DNA of 64,000 bases from Pedobacter sp. FW305-3-2-15-E-R2A2 (GCF_038446955.1 NZ_CP151803.1:5146001-5210000); one strand, 5' to 3'. Counted from the first letter of the stretch, positions 27,743 to 37,044 are shown. Translations and numbers: made by a program. The notes: generated by a model from the sequence alone, not told the origin.

Positions 27743-27814
27743 GTCCGACAAAAAAAGTCGAACTCTTTTTCCCTGAAGAAATCGGTTCGACTTTATACGA
27801 AGGTGTACGACTTT
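27743..27814. promoter_or_regulatory. Operator-like repeat array GTnCGACttt
   Basis: Four related elements: GTCCGAC (27743-27749), AAAGTCGAAC (27754-27763, inverted), GTTCGACTTT (27785-27794) and GTACGACTTT (27805-27814). The second and third form a perfect 10-bp inverted repeat; the third and fourth are direct repeats 20 nt apart start to start, about two helical turns. The array lies 50-120 bases upstream of the outer-membrane receptor start and right behind an AraC gene, fitting an activator binding region. Confidence 0.65.
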
Positions 27815-27863
27815 TTACAAATTCAGGCAGAAAACAACTACAATCACCTGACAATAAGCAACA

Positions 27864-29012
27864 TTACATAAAAGCGTTTCGAAACTGCGTAGGCGTTTGA
27901 TTGGTGTATTTTTTAAAGGCTGTATTAAAAGAAGATTTTGAATTGAAACCAACCTGGTATAAAATCTCCTGGATATTTAACTCATTTTTTGCCGGATCTT
28001 TTAAGATCGCCATTGCTTTTTGAATGCGGTATTCGTTCACAAAATCAAAAAAGTGCTGATCAAGGTGGTGGTTGATGAGGATCGATAAATCACGAACCGG
28101 CATTTCCATTTGAACAGCCAGGTCCTGAACAGTTAAGGAGGGCTCAAGATAAGGCTCCATATCATTCATATAGGCTTTCAGGCGTCCGGTCTTTTCCTGA
28201 TTTTCTACATTCAATTCCTGCTTTTGCGAACGCTCTTCTTCCTGTGGCAGCACGATCATGTGTTCAATGGGCTCAAGCCTGGAATCTACTCCTCTGAAGA
28301 GGTTCGGATAATATAGCGCCTTCATCACAAACCAGCATAGAATAAATACCGCATTGATGCCCACAAGAATTTGCGCGCCATTGAAAACATCAGAAGAGCC
28401 GGTAAACAACAGCAGGTCTTTACACATCACAATGGTATGAACAACGGTGATCACAACAGTCAGCTGAAACAACCATTTATAGGTAATCGTAGCGCTATTG
28501 GTATAATTCTCCAGATAGACCTTTTTATACTTCCTCAGCACAAGAAAGATCGCGATAATGTAAAATGCAAATTGCAGGTGGCCATACGCCAGGTGTATAA
28601 GACTGGCGGCTAAACCACCTTTGTCATTAAAAAAACTCGTTTTATCCCCCGGTGCCGCCAGGTAGAAAACACCCATCAGGTACAGGTTTTCCAACACAAA
28701 AGGGATCGCATGTAACAGATGCTTAGGTTTCAGCCTGAAATCAGAATAACAAACCGCTAAAGCATACAGAAAAAACAATGGATTGATTAAAGCCGAGGTC
28801 GTCCTCCGGAACATTTCCAGATCAGGATAATGCCGGGTAACCGGATAGATAAACCATCCGCTCAGGTCAACCGCATTCAGAATGATGAAACCAGCAAGGA
28901 GAACATTCCCCAATTTATTATTCGTGGAGACCGTTAGCAGGAAAAAGGATAAAAGCAGGGACACAAAAACGGCAACTATTGAAATAATGCTGATTAGATT
29001 TTGTTCCACCAT
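27864..29012 (-). CDS. Membrane-bound AraC-family transcriptional regulator
   Basis: 382 residues. The N-terminal 230 residues form about seven hydrophobic spans (for example ISIVAVFVSLLLSFFLLTV, NVLLAGFIILNAVDLSGWFI, LINPLFFLYALAVCY, FAFYIIAIFLVL, ILVGINAVFILCWFVMKAL). A linker of charged residues precedes a C-terminal AraC DNA-binding domain at about 275-382 with two helix-turn-helices (LTVQDLAVQMEMPVRDLSILI and LNIQEILYQVGFNSKSSFNTAFKKYTNQTPTQFR). Such fusions are typical of Bacteroidota and are thought to sense a signal in or at the inner membrane. Its probable target is the outer-membrane receptor gene downstream, with the repeat array between them. Confidence 0.93.
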   Translation of the reverse strand: MVEQNLISIISIVAVFVSLLLSFFLLTVSTNNKLGNVLLAGFIILNAVDLSGWFIYPVTRHYPDLEMFRRTTSALINPLFFLYALAVCYSDFRLKPKHLLHAIPFVLENLYLMGVFYLAAPGDKTSFFNDKGGLAASLIHLAYGHLQFAFYIIAIFLVLRKYKKVYLENYTNSATITYKWLFQLTVVITVVHTIVMCKDLLLFTGSSDVFNGAQILVGINAVFILCWFVMKALYYPNLFRGVDSRLEPIEHMIVLPQEEERSQKQELNVENQEKTGRLKAYMNDMEPYLEPSLTVQDLAVQMEMPVRDLSILINHHLDQHFFDFVNEYRIQKAMAILKDPAKNELNIQEILYQVGFNSKSSFNTAFKKYTNQTPTQFRNAFM

Positions 29013-29138
29013 TTAGCGATTGTTGATTTATATGCTAATGTAATACATTGTTTCAATTCTACAGGTGCTTCTCCAAAAAACGCCGCCGCTATTTCTGCAT
29101 CAGTACAACAGAATGCCTAAAAACCAATTCATACAAAA

Positions 29139-29164
29139 GCAGGTACGCGACCAAACGTACCTGC
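29139..29164 (-). terminator. Rho-independent terminator after the metzincin gene
   Basis: GCAGGTACG (29139-29147) pairs with CGTACCTGC (29156-29164), a 9-bp perfect stem with 8-nt loop, followed on the minus strand by TTTTGT. A second small hairpin (ATTAATCC/GGATTAAT, 29182-29202) overlaps the stop codon of the same gene. Confidence 0.8.
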
Positions 29165-29197
29165 CAGCTCCCAACCAGAGCATTAATCCAACCGGGA

Positions 29198-30769
29198 TTA
29201 ATTTTTAAACACGCCAACTTCCGCGAGCGAAGCATACTGACGACCATCAGTAGCGGAAGTAACGATTACTTTAAAATATTTGAATGTCTTTGTGGAAGGC
29301 AAATAAATGAACTGCGGTCCTCCAACGTCTTTTAACACATAATTCCCCAGTGCAGTCCAGGCGATATTATCATTACTCGTCAAAATCTGCATGTCTTTTA
29401 TTTTGCTGCTTCCTCCGCGCTGGGTAAATGCAAATCCATCTGCTGCCAATGCCTGGCCCATATTGACCACAAAGTGATGCGGGAAGGTCGGCGCATTGCT
29501 ATTCCATCGCGTCACCCAGGCAGTGGTATTGTTCTTATCCAGGAGGTTGGTCACCTTTCCATCTTCCTCCACCGTCTCCTCTGAACTGAAATCAATCACC
29601 TGCCAGTTTGTTTTGCTATATTCCTTTTTATCTCCGAAATCAATAACCGGGCTTCCGTTTTTGATTTCATAAGGATAAGGAACATTTAGCAGGCTCCCAT
29701 TTTCATTGCAGAGCATGATCCTTAACTCATAAGCATAATCTTCAGTATTGCTAAACTCGCTCAAAGGCATACTCACATAAAAGCTGTCGAGCCCAATCTT
29801 CTGCGTAGACCAGGGAACGGCATCATAATCTTTATTTCCGCCGATTCCGTTTTTATTTCCATCGTTATAAAAGTTGATATAATTAACAGCTCCCGCACCT
29901 GATAACCGCCCGGAGACCACTATATTTCCAGCTTCATATTTGGCATTCAAATGGCTGATGGTCGCATTGAACGGGCTGTACCAATCCGTTTTCGTGACTT
30001 TACTAAACACTTGATTGTTGTTTAAAATCGCACAATCCGCTTTGGTCAGATAAGTTGGTGTTCTCCCATAACTCGAATTCCCTGCTCCCATCAATGAAGT
30101 TCCAAATTGTGCATTCTCTGATTTCTGCCCTCCATTGTGAGGTAAATTGATGCCATGACCAAGCTCATGCATTAGTCCGCCGATCCAGCCTGTTGCTTTA
30201 TCCCCAGCTGCTGTACCGGTCCCCAGATCTTTAATGTCCATCCCTGGATAATCCAAAGCAAAACAGTTACGGCCCAACCCGTAAAAAGGGGCATTATCTG
30301 CCTGAATATCTTGAACGCACATGATGATGAGGGTATGATCACTCGTTTTTTCCGTCGGATGTGCCAGAAAATACTCGTCTATTTCTTTGAGTACATTTCC
30401 TGCTCCGCCACTATAGGAGTAATTAGACTGATCTAGTTTTCCTTTGATCTCTACGATCTTGATTCTCTTTTTTGCCACATCTTTCAGCAATCCAAAGCTT
30501 TTATCTCCAAATCCCCAGTGTTTCATCCATTTCCCATAGAATTCCTGGCCTTGAAGCATCATTTCACTAATCCTGCGGTGGTAATCATCATTGGCCGTTT
30601 TACCGGAAGCAATGAAATAAACCACATTCAGGTTGTAAGCATAATCAGATTTGTAATGGTATCCCGTATCTATGGGAACTTCTTCAACAGGTACTCCGGG
30701 AACATCGCTTTTTTTACAGGCGAAGAGAAAGGCTACTGCGAACAGCAGGAGGCAGGCATTTTTTTTCAT
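29198..30769 (-). CDS. Metzincin-like zinc metallopeptidase lipoprotein with F5/8 type C (discoidin-like) domain
   Basis: 523 residues. Lipoprotein signal with Cys18 (LFACKKSD). The catalytic domain (about 40-260) has HELGHGINLPH (zinc-ligand candidates His201, His205, His211; catalytic Glu202) and a downstream SLMGAG with Met227 as a candidate Met-turn, the pattern of metzincins. A beta linker domain (about 280-375) is followed by an F5/8C/CBM32-like domain (about 385-523: NLLDKNNTTAWVTRW, FPHHFVVNMGQ, FKYFKVIVTSATDGRQYASLAEVGVF). Surface peptidases with this kind of carbohydrate-binding domain act on glycoproteins in related organisms; the substrate here is unknown. The upstream region carries a 19-bp motif shared with the sugar operon promoter, suggesting common regulation. 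Confidence 0.85.
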   Translation of the reverse strand: MKKNACLLLFAVAFLFACKKSDVPGVPVEEVPIDTGYHYKSDYAYNLNVVYFIASGKTANDDYHRRISEMMLQGQEFYGKWMKHWGFGDKSFGLLKDVAKKRIKIVEIKGKLDQSNYSYSGGAGNVLKEIDEYFLAHPTEKTSDHTLIIMCVQDIQADNAPFYGLGRNCFALDYPGMDIKDLGTGTAAGDKATGWIGGLMHELGHGINLPHNGGQKSENAQFGTSLMGAGNSSYGRTPTYLTKADCAILNNNQVFSKVTKTDWYSPFNATISHLNAKYEAGNIVVSGRLSGAGAVNYINFYNDGNKNGIGGNKDYDAVPWSTQKIGLDSFYVSMPLSEFSNTEDYAYELRIMLCNENGSLLNVPYPYEIKNGSPVIDFGDKKEYSKTNWQVIDFSSEETVEEDGKVTNLLDKNNTTAWVTRWNSNAPTFPHHFVVNMGQALAADGFAFTQRGGSSKIKDMQILTSNDNIAWTALGNYVLKDVGGPQFIYLPSTKTFKYFKVIVTSATDGRQYASLAEVGVFKN

Positions 30770-30869
30770 GTAAGGTTTGTTTAGGTTAATGATTACGTGA
30801 TGTTCTTCTGGTTAATAAGAACAAACGAATATAAACCTCCCTGATAATGATCACTTTACACGGAGTGTC

Positions 30870-30888
30870 CAATGCTGACACCATATTG
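30870..30888. promoter_or_regulatory. Candidate operator, copy 1 of shared 19-bp motif
   Basis: CAATGCTGACACCATATTG matches the sequence at 37105-37123 at 17 of 19 positions. It lies about 100 bases upstream of the metzincin gene start and just beyond the end of the SDR gene. Partial dyad symmetry is present (GTGTC upstream, GACAC inside). The likely binder is the AraC regulator at 37167, by inference. Confidence 0.65.
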
Positions 30889-30897
30889 CCCTCAGGA

Positions 30898-31683
30898 CTA
30901 ATTGTCCTGCATCAACGCGCTTCTCCCCCCATCAATGAGGTAGGTTGTTCCGGAAGCAAATGCCGCGTAATCGCTGGCTAAAAAAGCACACCAGCCACCT
31001 ATTTCTTCTGCTGTTCCCAGTTTTTTTACCGGATGAAGGTCAATCGTTCTTTGTCGCTCCTGTTCAGGTTCTGCAAAAGAATTGAACCAGTTCTGATTGC
31101 CAGCTGTATCTATAAATCCGGGCGCAATCCCCACACAACGAATTGCTGGTCCCCATTCAATGGCCAGACTTCTTACCAATCCGGTTAATGCAGTTTTGGC
31201 AAGGTTATAAGGAAAACATCCCGGGATGGTATTTTCCGCATGATTAGAGGTCATGATCAGGATCACTCCCCGACGCTGTTCGAGGTAAGGACGACACAAT
31301 TTCGCCAGTCGCCAGTGCGAACTCAGGTTCAGGTTCATATTCTCCTGCCATTCCTGTTCCTCACATTCAGCTGCGCCCTGAAAAAAGTTCCGCCCGGCAT
31401 TGGAAACCAGGATGTCTATTCCTCCATTTTTTGCCGCAGCTGCAACAAGTGCTTCCAGCGCTTCCACTTTCGTAACGTCTGTCTGTAGATACTGACCGGA
31501 AGCGCCCTCCGCTTTTATGGCATCGAGGAACAAATTCGCCCCTGCACTATCGGCCGCATCTAATGCACATCCGGTCACCGTACAACCAGCCCTGGCCAGC
31601 ATTTTTGCCACGCCAAGACCTATTCCCGAACTCACTCCGGTAACGAGGGCAACCTTTCCTTTTAAATCAATTTGCAAAGCCAT
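30898..31683 (-). CDS. Short-chain dehydrogenase/reductase (SDR)
   Basis: 261 residues, the standard length of classical SDRs. The NAD(P)-binding motif TGVSSGIG is at 15-22, NAG at 95-97, and the catalytic set Ser146, Tyr159, Lys163 (SNHAENTIPGCFPYNLAK) is complete; the C-terminal TTYLIDGGRSA closes the fold. It is the last gene of a four-gene minus-strand operon (RraA-like, GH2, enolase-superfamily dehydratase, SDR), 34 nt after the dehydratase. In that company it probably oxidises a free sugar or a sugar-acid intermediate. The cofactor is not certain from the motif alone; the acidic/apolar residues after beta-2 (ALDAADS) lean to NAD. Confidence 0.92.
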   Translation of the reverse strand: MALQIDLKGKVALVTGVSSGIGLGVAKMLARAGCTVTGCALDAADSAGANLFLDAIKAEGASGQYLQTDVTKVEALEALVAAAAKNGGIDILVSNAGRNFFQGAAECEEQEWQENMNLNLSSHWRLAKLCRPYLEQRRGVILIMTSNHAENTIPGCFPYNLAKTALTGLVRSLAIEWGPAIRCVGIAPGFIDTAGNQNWFNSFAEPEQERQRTIDLHPVKKLGTAEEIGGWCAFLASDYAAFASGTTYLIDGGRSALMQDN

Positions 31684-31717
31684 GATGATGTTATAAAGCC
31701 ATAATGATAATGTTATT

Positions 31718-32884
31718 TTAAACGTAAAAACCTGGCCTTGGAACCAAAATTCCAGGATGTTTTTCCATTTCTTCTTCTACAAGGTCTACTCCGAGCCCCG
31801 GCCTGTCTGACAATTGCAAATGGCCATTATGAACCATATCTCCAATCGGATGTGTGATCACCTCATCCCTCCAGGGCACATCATTGAACATAAACTCCTG
31901 TCTGAAAAAGTTCGGAACAGAAGCACAAACATGTGCGCTTGCCAGGGTAGATAAAGGTCCGTTTGGATTGTGTGGCGCCAGCAAAACGTTATAAGCCTCC
32001 ATCATGGTCGCCATACGTTTCATTTCTGAAGGACCACCACAACGGGTGATATCCGGCATCATGATGTCACAAATATTCTTTTCTAAAACAGGTCTGATGC
32101 CATGCCTGGTGTAGTGTCTTTCTCCTACACAGATCGAAACATTCGATGGAATTCTTTCCCTCATCGCCCGCAGGTTATCGGCACTTTCAGGTCCGGCGGG
32201 TTCTTCATACCAGGTGATGTCCAGTGCCGATAAGCGTTGCGCCATTTTTACCGCAACCCGATAGTTTAACATCGCATGGGTTTCAATCATAATATCAAAC
32301 TCCGGCCCCACTGCATCACGCACCGCCTTGCTCACATTGAAAGCCAAATCCTGCTGTTCTGCCGTCAGGGTCAGGTTCGATGACAGGTCTTCCCCATATA
32401 AATAGTTCGTATGGGCAAAAGGATCAAACTTCAAACCCGTAAATCCTGCTTCTTTAACCTTTAAAGCCTGTGCTGCATAATCTGCTTCATTGTGCCCGCC
32501 ACCGGTAAACCAGTAATTGGCATAGAGTAAAATATCTTTCCGAAAAGCACCCCCCAGCAGTTCATAACATGGCGTCCCCAATACTTTCCCTTTAAGGTCC
32601 AGCAAGGCCATGTCTATGCCACTAATCGCACACAAACTTGCACCATAAGGGCCCATCCAGTTTAAATCACGATAAAGCTTGGTCCAGATGAAATCTGTTC
32701 TCATGGGATCCAGACCTATAATCCTTTCTCCAACATGTTTGGCGGCATGGTAAACAATCGGACTACCCGGCCAGTTCGTCGCCTCTCCAACTCCGGTATG
32801 TCCGGTATCTGTATAAATCTTTAATAAGGTCCAGTTGTATTTAACCCCCTCTACCAGCCAGACTTTTACCTCAGTGATTTTCAT
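31718..32884 (-). CDS. Enolase-superfamily sugar-acid dehydratase (mandelate racemase/D-galactonate dehydratase-like)
   Basis: 388 residues. The N-terminal capping domain (1-120: KITEVKVWLVEG, GVGEATNWPG) precedes the modified TIM barrel. Metal-ligand candidates are Glu201 (in IETHAM, with His203), Glu227 (WYEEPAGPE) and Glu255 (CVGERHYTR); a catalytic His candidate is His305 (PHNPNGP). This layout fits the galactonate/mannonate-type dehydratases, which turn an aldonic acid into a 2-keto-3-deoxy acid. The exact substrate cannot be read from the sequence; the first ligand is Glu rather than the usual Asp. Operon context with a GH2 glycosidase, an SDR and an RraA-family lyase supports sugar-acid catabolism. 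Confidence 0.88.
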   Translation of the reverse strand: MKITEVKVWLVEGVKYNWTLLKIYTDTGHTGVGEATNWPGSPIVYHAAKHVGERIIGLDPMRTDFIWTKLYRDLNWMGPYGASLCAISGIDMALLDLKGKVLGTPCYELLGGAFRKDILLYANYWFTGGGHNEADYAAQALKVKEAGFTGLKFDPFAHTNYLYGEDLSSNLTLTAEQQDLAFNVSKAVRDAVGPEFDIMIETHAMLNYRVAVKMAQRLSALDITWYEEPAGPESADNLRAMRERIPSNVSICVGERHYTRHGIRPVLEKNICDIMMPDITRCGGPSEMKRMATMMEAYNVLLAPHNPNGPLSTLASAHVCASVPNFFRQEFMFNDVPWRDEVITHPIGDMVHNGHLQLSDRPGLGVDLVEEEMEKHPGILVPRPGFYV

Positions 32885-32905
32885 CAGTATATATTTGTTT
32901 TTTTA

Positions 32906-35900
32906 TCATTGATGTATTTTAGATCCCTCTAATTTAAGCTTAATTTTTCCTTTTAATTCAGCACCCAATTTTAAAGGCCTGCGTTCCTTGCTATAATAAC
33001 CGGCGAAGAAGCCATCAGAACCACCTCCATTTAATTCTGCCAGGAGGAACCTTGTTTTATTTCCATCAATCCAGCTTCTCGCACTTTGCGTTCCATCAGA
33101 ATAAACGGTCAGCTGATCCCCTTTATCATTGCTCAATCCGGCATGATAAATATTCGCTTTGGTACTTCTGAAATCCCGGCTTCCCAGGTCATTTGCATCG
33201 GCAGACCAGGGCCCGGCAGGTACTTGTAATGGCGCCTCTACATATTTCTGATGCAGCGGCAAAGCCTGAATATCTCCGGCAGTTCTGGCAATATCATGTT
33301 CAGGGTAAACGCTCCAGTAGCCTTTACTCGAATAATTCAGGTGCTGGAAATCTGATGGCAGCTCGAAAGCCAGTCCCCATTGTCTGGGATTGATATTCAG
33401 GGTATCAGTCACCTTAAAATCGTATTCAATTTCAATCGTTCCATCTGCCAGAAATTTATAGTTAAAAGCGCCTTTCAGATATTTGTAACTGCCTTCTACT
33501 TTAACATTAACCGACTCCTGATCTTTTGAGGCAGTCAGCAAACTCGTTTTCCAATTGCCTTCCGGCTGATATAAAATCGGCTTGATGTTTCGCTGATAGT
33601 TGTTTCCTGCAATATGAGGTGCGCCACCATCATCACCGTTCATCGGAACCACCATCATGGCAATTCCTCCAAGAATCTTATGGTCCATCACAAGACCTGT
33701 ATTTTTATCGAAAGTATATTTTTGTGTACCACGGCTCAACACGATCTGATCGCCGGATTTCTTAAATTTAACGGCAATATTTGATGCTACCGGGACAACC
33801 CTTCCTGCAGTCGAAAAAATCATTTGCTCTTCCTGTGTGATGAATCCCCTTGGGTCGGTAAAAGTAATGCCAACGACCTTTGCATCATCAGGTACCTGCA
33901 ATTCCAAATCTCCAGACGACCTTGCCGGAACATCCAAAGTTGCCGTCTTAGACACCCCATCAACCGTATATTTCAACTGCCCTTCCTTCAAATTGGCAAA
34001 GTTGTACCTGTTCTCTACTTTCAGCAACAAGATCCCATTCTTTGGTTTCGCTTCCTTTAAATTACGGATCACAAAAGGTGCATAGGATTTCCTTACAGAA
34101 ATGAACTCCGGTTTCTCCCTTCTCCAGGCATCAAGAACAGCACCCCAGGGCCCATAACCTACAATCGTACTGTCTGGTTTATGAAAGATATCGTCAATCC
34201 CGGCCCAGATGGCACCACCCAGGCAAGCCTGATGCGTATACATTTTATCATACATCTGGTGCAGCATCCTTCCCCAATCCGCACGGACATAAGGATCGGT
34301 CACCTCTTCCAATCTGTTATAGGTCTGCACATGGCAGTATTCCCCAAACAACACCGGCCGGTCTGTAAATTTATCCGTTTGCCCGGGTCCACCCAAACCG
34401 GGATAATGAATGTTCCTGATATCGGCTTTACTGCCTGCATTGTTAAATCCTCCATAAGTCTGGTCATGGAAAGCGGTAGGACGCAACGGATCGTATTTTT
34501 TAACCTCTGCATTTACTTTATCCCATAATGGGCTCCATCTCGATTCATTGGCAATAGACCAGATGATGATCGAAGGATGGTTCCGGTTTCCACGAATATT
34601 CTCAAAATTGGCCCTTAGAAAATGAGGCAGGAATTCCGGGTTCAGGTAATTCCACTCTTTCCAGATCGGACTGGCATGATGTTCTATCCAGGTAATCGCT
34701 GCTTCGGCCTCGACAAACATTCCTAAAGAATCGCAGGCTGCCAGGAATTCTTCTGAAGGCGGATAATGAGAAGTACGGATATAATTACAATTGGCATTTC
34801 TGAACAATTCGGCATCTTTCCGGTTCAGTGCTGCGCTCAGACTTCTGCCCCCAAGCGCACTTACATCATGCCTGTTCGCCCCATGAAGCTTTATAGCTTT
34901 GTTGTTGACGAAGAACTGATTTCCCCGGATGTCAATCTGCCTGAAACCCAGTTTCTGTCTGTTCTCCTGCAAGATTTTTCCTTTACTCAGCAAGCGGGTG
35001 ACTAAAGTATAGAGGTAAGGATGTTCTGTATCCCATTTTTCAGGACGGTTAACTGGGATGCTGAGGATTCCTTTCAGGTCTGTCTTTGGACGGAGCCCTT
35101 TCTTTTCCACCAAATTACCATTGATGTTCAGCTCCTTTCCTTCCCTATCCAGCAATATAAATTTCAGCGCAACATCCCCCGCCAGTTTCGATTCATTAAA
35201 AACCTGATAGTCGATATGAAGATTGGCATCCTGATAATTTTTATCAAAGGTCACCTGAGGATAGATTTCACCGATGTTCAGTTCCGGCAATGCCGTTAAA
35301 GTCACCTTTCTCAGAATGCCACCAACCGTATGTGAGGCATATTGAGAGACACAACCCAACTTATCGGAAACTGTTAAGCTCGCCACCTTTACTTCTATTT
35401 GATTCGTCCCCGCCTTTACCGCAGCACTGGCATCCATTTCAAAAATCACAAAACCACCTTCATGCGCGCCCAGGTATTTTCCATTTAACAGGACTTCACA
35501 ATGTGAACTTACCCCATCAAAACGCAACCTGACCTTTTTACCTTTCCAGTCGGCCGGAAGCTCAAAAGAAGTGGTATAAGATGCCTGCGCTGCAGAATCT
35601 ACCTGATACCCCTGCATCTCCCACTCTCCGGGAACCTGAATTTTCCCTTGTTGTGTTTTATATTTAAAGTTCCAGGTTCCGTTCAAAGACAAAACCGGAG
35701 AACCAATATTTTCTACGCGTGCCGGAACCGGCGATAACCGTTCTGGCTTAAAAGAGATGCTCTTGATCTTTTCTGCCAGTACATCTTTATACACCAATGC
35801 CTTTGATCCGGTAGACAAGATCTCCAGGCGGCTAACCGGAACATTTGCGCCGGAAAGGGCAATCAAATCAAATATAAAGGCACCATCCTGATAAGCAGCA

Positions 35901-36292
35901 GCAGGAATCGTATAGGTTACGGTCAATGCTTTCTGATAAGGCAATGCCACTGAACCGCTCAAGACCTCATTGTCTGCCAAAACTTTGACCTTCCGGTCTT
36001 TGGAATCGGAGAGATAAGTGACCCTCAGCTGATACTTGCTTTTGAGGTCAGCAACGGTAAACGGAATCGAGATCCTGCCAGCAAAAAATATTGTTCTTTC
36101 TTTTCCCCTGATGGGGAAGACATCAGCAGGAATTTCCTGTTGGGTATAGGTATAAGCCTGACCTATTTTGCTTAACAGGCAATCCCCGCAATCTGCGGCA
36201 CTATAATTTTGTACTGTTTTATATTCCTGACCGTAGGCCACTCCCATCGTGAACAGCAACACAAATGGAAGACAGCGTAATTGTTTTAACAT
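32906..36292 (-). CDS. Glycoside hydrolase family 2 (beta-galactosidase-like)
   Basis: 1128 residues, about 100 longer than E. coli LacZ. Signal peptide 1-21 (ends AYGQE). An additional N-terminal beta domain occupies about 25-170, then the GH2 sugar-binding domain (about 195-335: LSLNGTWNFKY, PGEWEMQGYQVD, RLRFDGVSSHCEVLLNGKYLG), the Ig-like domain, the TIM barrel with acid/base Glu583 in SIANESRW and nucleophile Glu651 in LFGEYCH, and a C-terminal beta-sandwich like LacZ domain 5. It probably hydrolyses a beta-galactoside or related glycoside in the periplasm. It follows the RraA-like gene by 53 nt and precedes the dehydratase by 21 nt, so it likely supplies the sugar that the operon degrades. 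Confidence 0.93.
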   Translation of the reverse strand: MLKQLRCLPFVLLFTMGVAYGQEYKTVQNYSAADCGDCLLSKIGQAYTYTQQEIPADVFPIRGKERTIFFAGRISIPFTVADLKSKYQLRVTYLSDSKDRKVKVLADNEVLSGSVALPYQKALTVTYTIPAAAYQDGAFIFDLIALSGANVPVSRLEILSTGSKALVYKDVLAEKIKSISFKPERLSPVPARVENIGSPVLSLNGTWNFKYKTQQGKIQVPGEWEMQGYQVDSAAQASYTTSFELPADWKGKKVRLRFDGVSSHCEVLLNGKYLGAHEGGFVIFEMDASAAVKAGTNQIEVKVASLTVSDKLGCVSQYASHTVGGILRKVTLTALPELNIGEIYPQVTFDKNYQDANLHIDYQVFNESKLAGDVALKFILLDREGKELNINGNLVEKKGLRPKTDLKGILSIPVNRPEKWDTEHPYLYTLVTRLLSKGKILQENRQKLGFRQIDIRGNQFFVNNKAIKLHGANRHDVSALGGRSLSAALNRKDAELFRNANCNYIRTSHYPPSEEFLAACDSLGMFVEAEAAITWIEHHASPIWKEWNYLNPEFLPHFLRANFENIRGNRNHPSIIIWSIANESRWSPLWDKVNAEVKKYDPLRPTAFHDQTYGGFNNAGSKADIRNIHYPGLGGPGQTDKFTDRPVLFGEYCHVQTYNRLEEVTDPYVRADWGRMLHQMYDKMYTHQACLGGAIWAGIDDIFHKPDSTIVGYGPWGAVLDAWRREKPEFISVRKSYAPFVIRNLKEAKPKNGILLLKVENRYNFANLKEGQLKYTVDGVSKTATLDVPARSSGDLELQVPDDAKVVGITFTDPRGFITQEEQMIFSTAGRVVPVASNIAVKFKKSGDQIVLSRGTQKYTFDKNTGLVMDHKILGGIAMMVVPMNGDDGGAPHIAGNNYQRNIKPILYQPEGNWKTSLLTASKDQESVNVKVEGSYKYLKGAFNYKFLADGTIEIEYDFKVTDTLNINPRQWGLAFELPSDFQHLNYSSKGYWSVYPEHDIARTAGDIQALPLHQKYVEAPLQVPAGPWSADANDLGSRDFRSTKANIYHAGLSNDKGDQLTVYSDGTQSARSWIDGNKTRFLLAELNGGGSDGFFAGYYSKERRPLKLGAELKGKIKLKLEGSKIHQ

Positions 36293-36345
36293 TGTATTTT
36301 AAAGTTAGATTTTTTTCATCTTTTTCCGGTATTCGTATAGACGAA

Positions 36346-37044
36346 TTACATAATCCCATAAGTTTCAAATGCCGCTTTGGCCGACATTCCCTCTTTGATT
36401 TTTTGAAAGACCACTTTCTCCCCCCTGGCCTTTTCAAAAGCCAGTCTGAAAATTTCCGTGGAGGCTTCTTTCGGAACAATACAGACCCCATCCCGGTCGC
36501 CAATCACATAATCGCCATTCCGGATCAGCACTCCATTCATTTCTATAGACGTTCTGAAGTCGATCACTTTCCCTCTTGGTGCCTGATCTTTCGCATAACT
36601 GCCATAAGAAAAAACAGGAAAATTCAGTTCCAGAATCCCATTCGTATCGCGGGAATAACCATTAACCACCGCTCCTGCAGCCCCCAGTTTAATCGCCCTC
36701 ATGCTCATGAGTTCTCCCCATAAGGCATAAGAAGGAGCCGATCCGGTACAGATGTATACTTCATTGGTTTTCAAATCATCCAAAGCCTCCAGCATCAATC
36801 CAAATGGCTTTTGTAAAATGGGATTGTTCCCCTGCTCCGTAGACTCAATGACATCGGCTTCCAATACCGGCATCGCTTTGCCTACAATAACCATATCGTT
36901 TCGCAATGGTTGCACCTGAGGCGGTAAAAACTGATTCAGGAAGCCTAATTTGTCCATAATATCACCGATCACCGCAGTAAAAAGTTCTGCTTTTATAGAG
37001 GCAATCAGTTCCTCTTCGCTTCCAGGGTTGTGTAATGAGATCAT
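36346..37044 (-). CDS. RraA-family protein (HMG/CHA aldolase-like)
   Basis: 232 residues. The RraA/HMG-aldolase fold signature is visible: ELMSMRAIKLGAAGAVVNGYSRDT (Arg132-Asp133, substrate/metal-binding pair in aldolase members), and the C-terminal NGDYVIGDRDGVCIVP. Members cleave or decarboxylate 2-keto acids with a divalent metal, or bind RNase E in Proteobacteria; the latter is unlikely here. As first gene of the GH2-dehydratase-SDR operon, it could cleave the 2-keto-3-deoxy acid made by the dehydratase. The gene is divergent from the cupin-AraC regulator, with a 122-nt shared promoter region. Confidence 0.87.
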   Translation of the reverse strand: MISLHNPGSEEELIASIKAELFTAVIGDIMDKLGFLNQFLPPQVQPLRNDMVIVGKAMPVLEADVIESTEQGNNPILQKPFGLMLEALDDLKTNEVYICTGSAPSYALWGELMSMRAIKLGAAGAVVNGYSRDTNGILELNFPVFSYGSYAKDQAPRGKVIDFRTSIEMNGVLIRNGDYVIGDRDGVCIVPKEASTEIFRLAFEKARGEKVVFQKIKEGMSAKAAFETYGIM

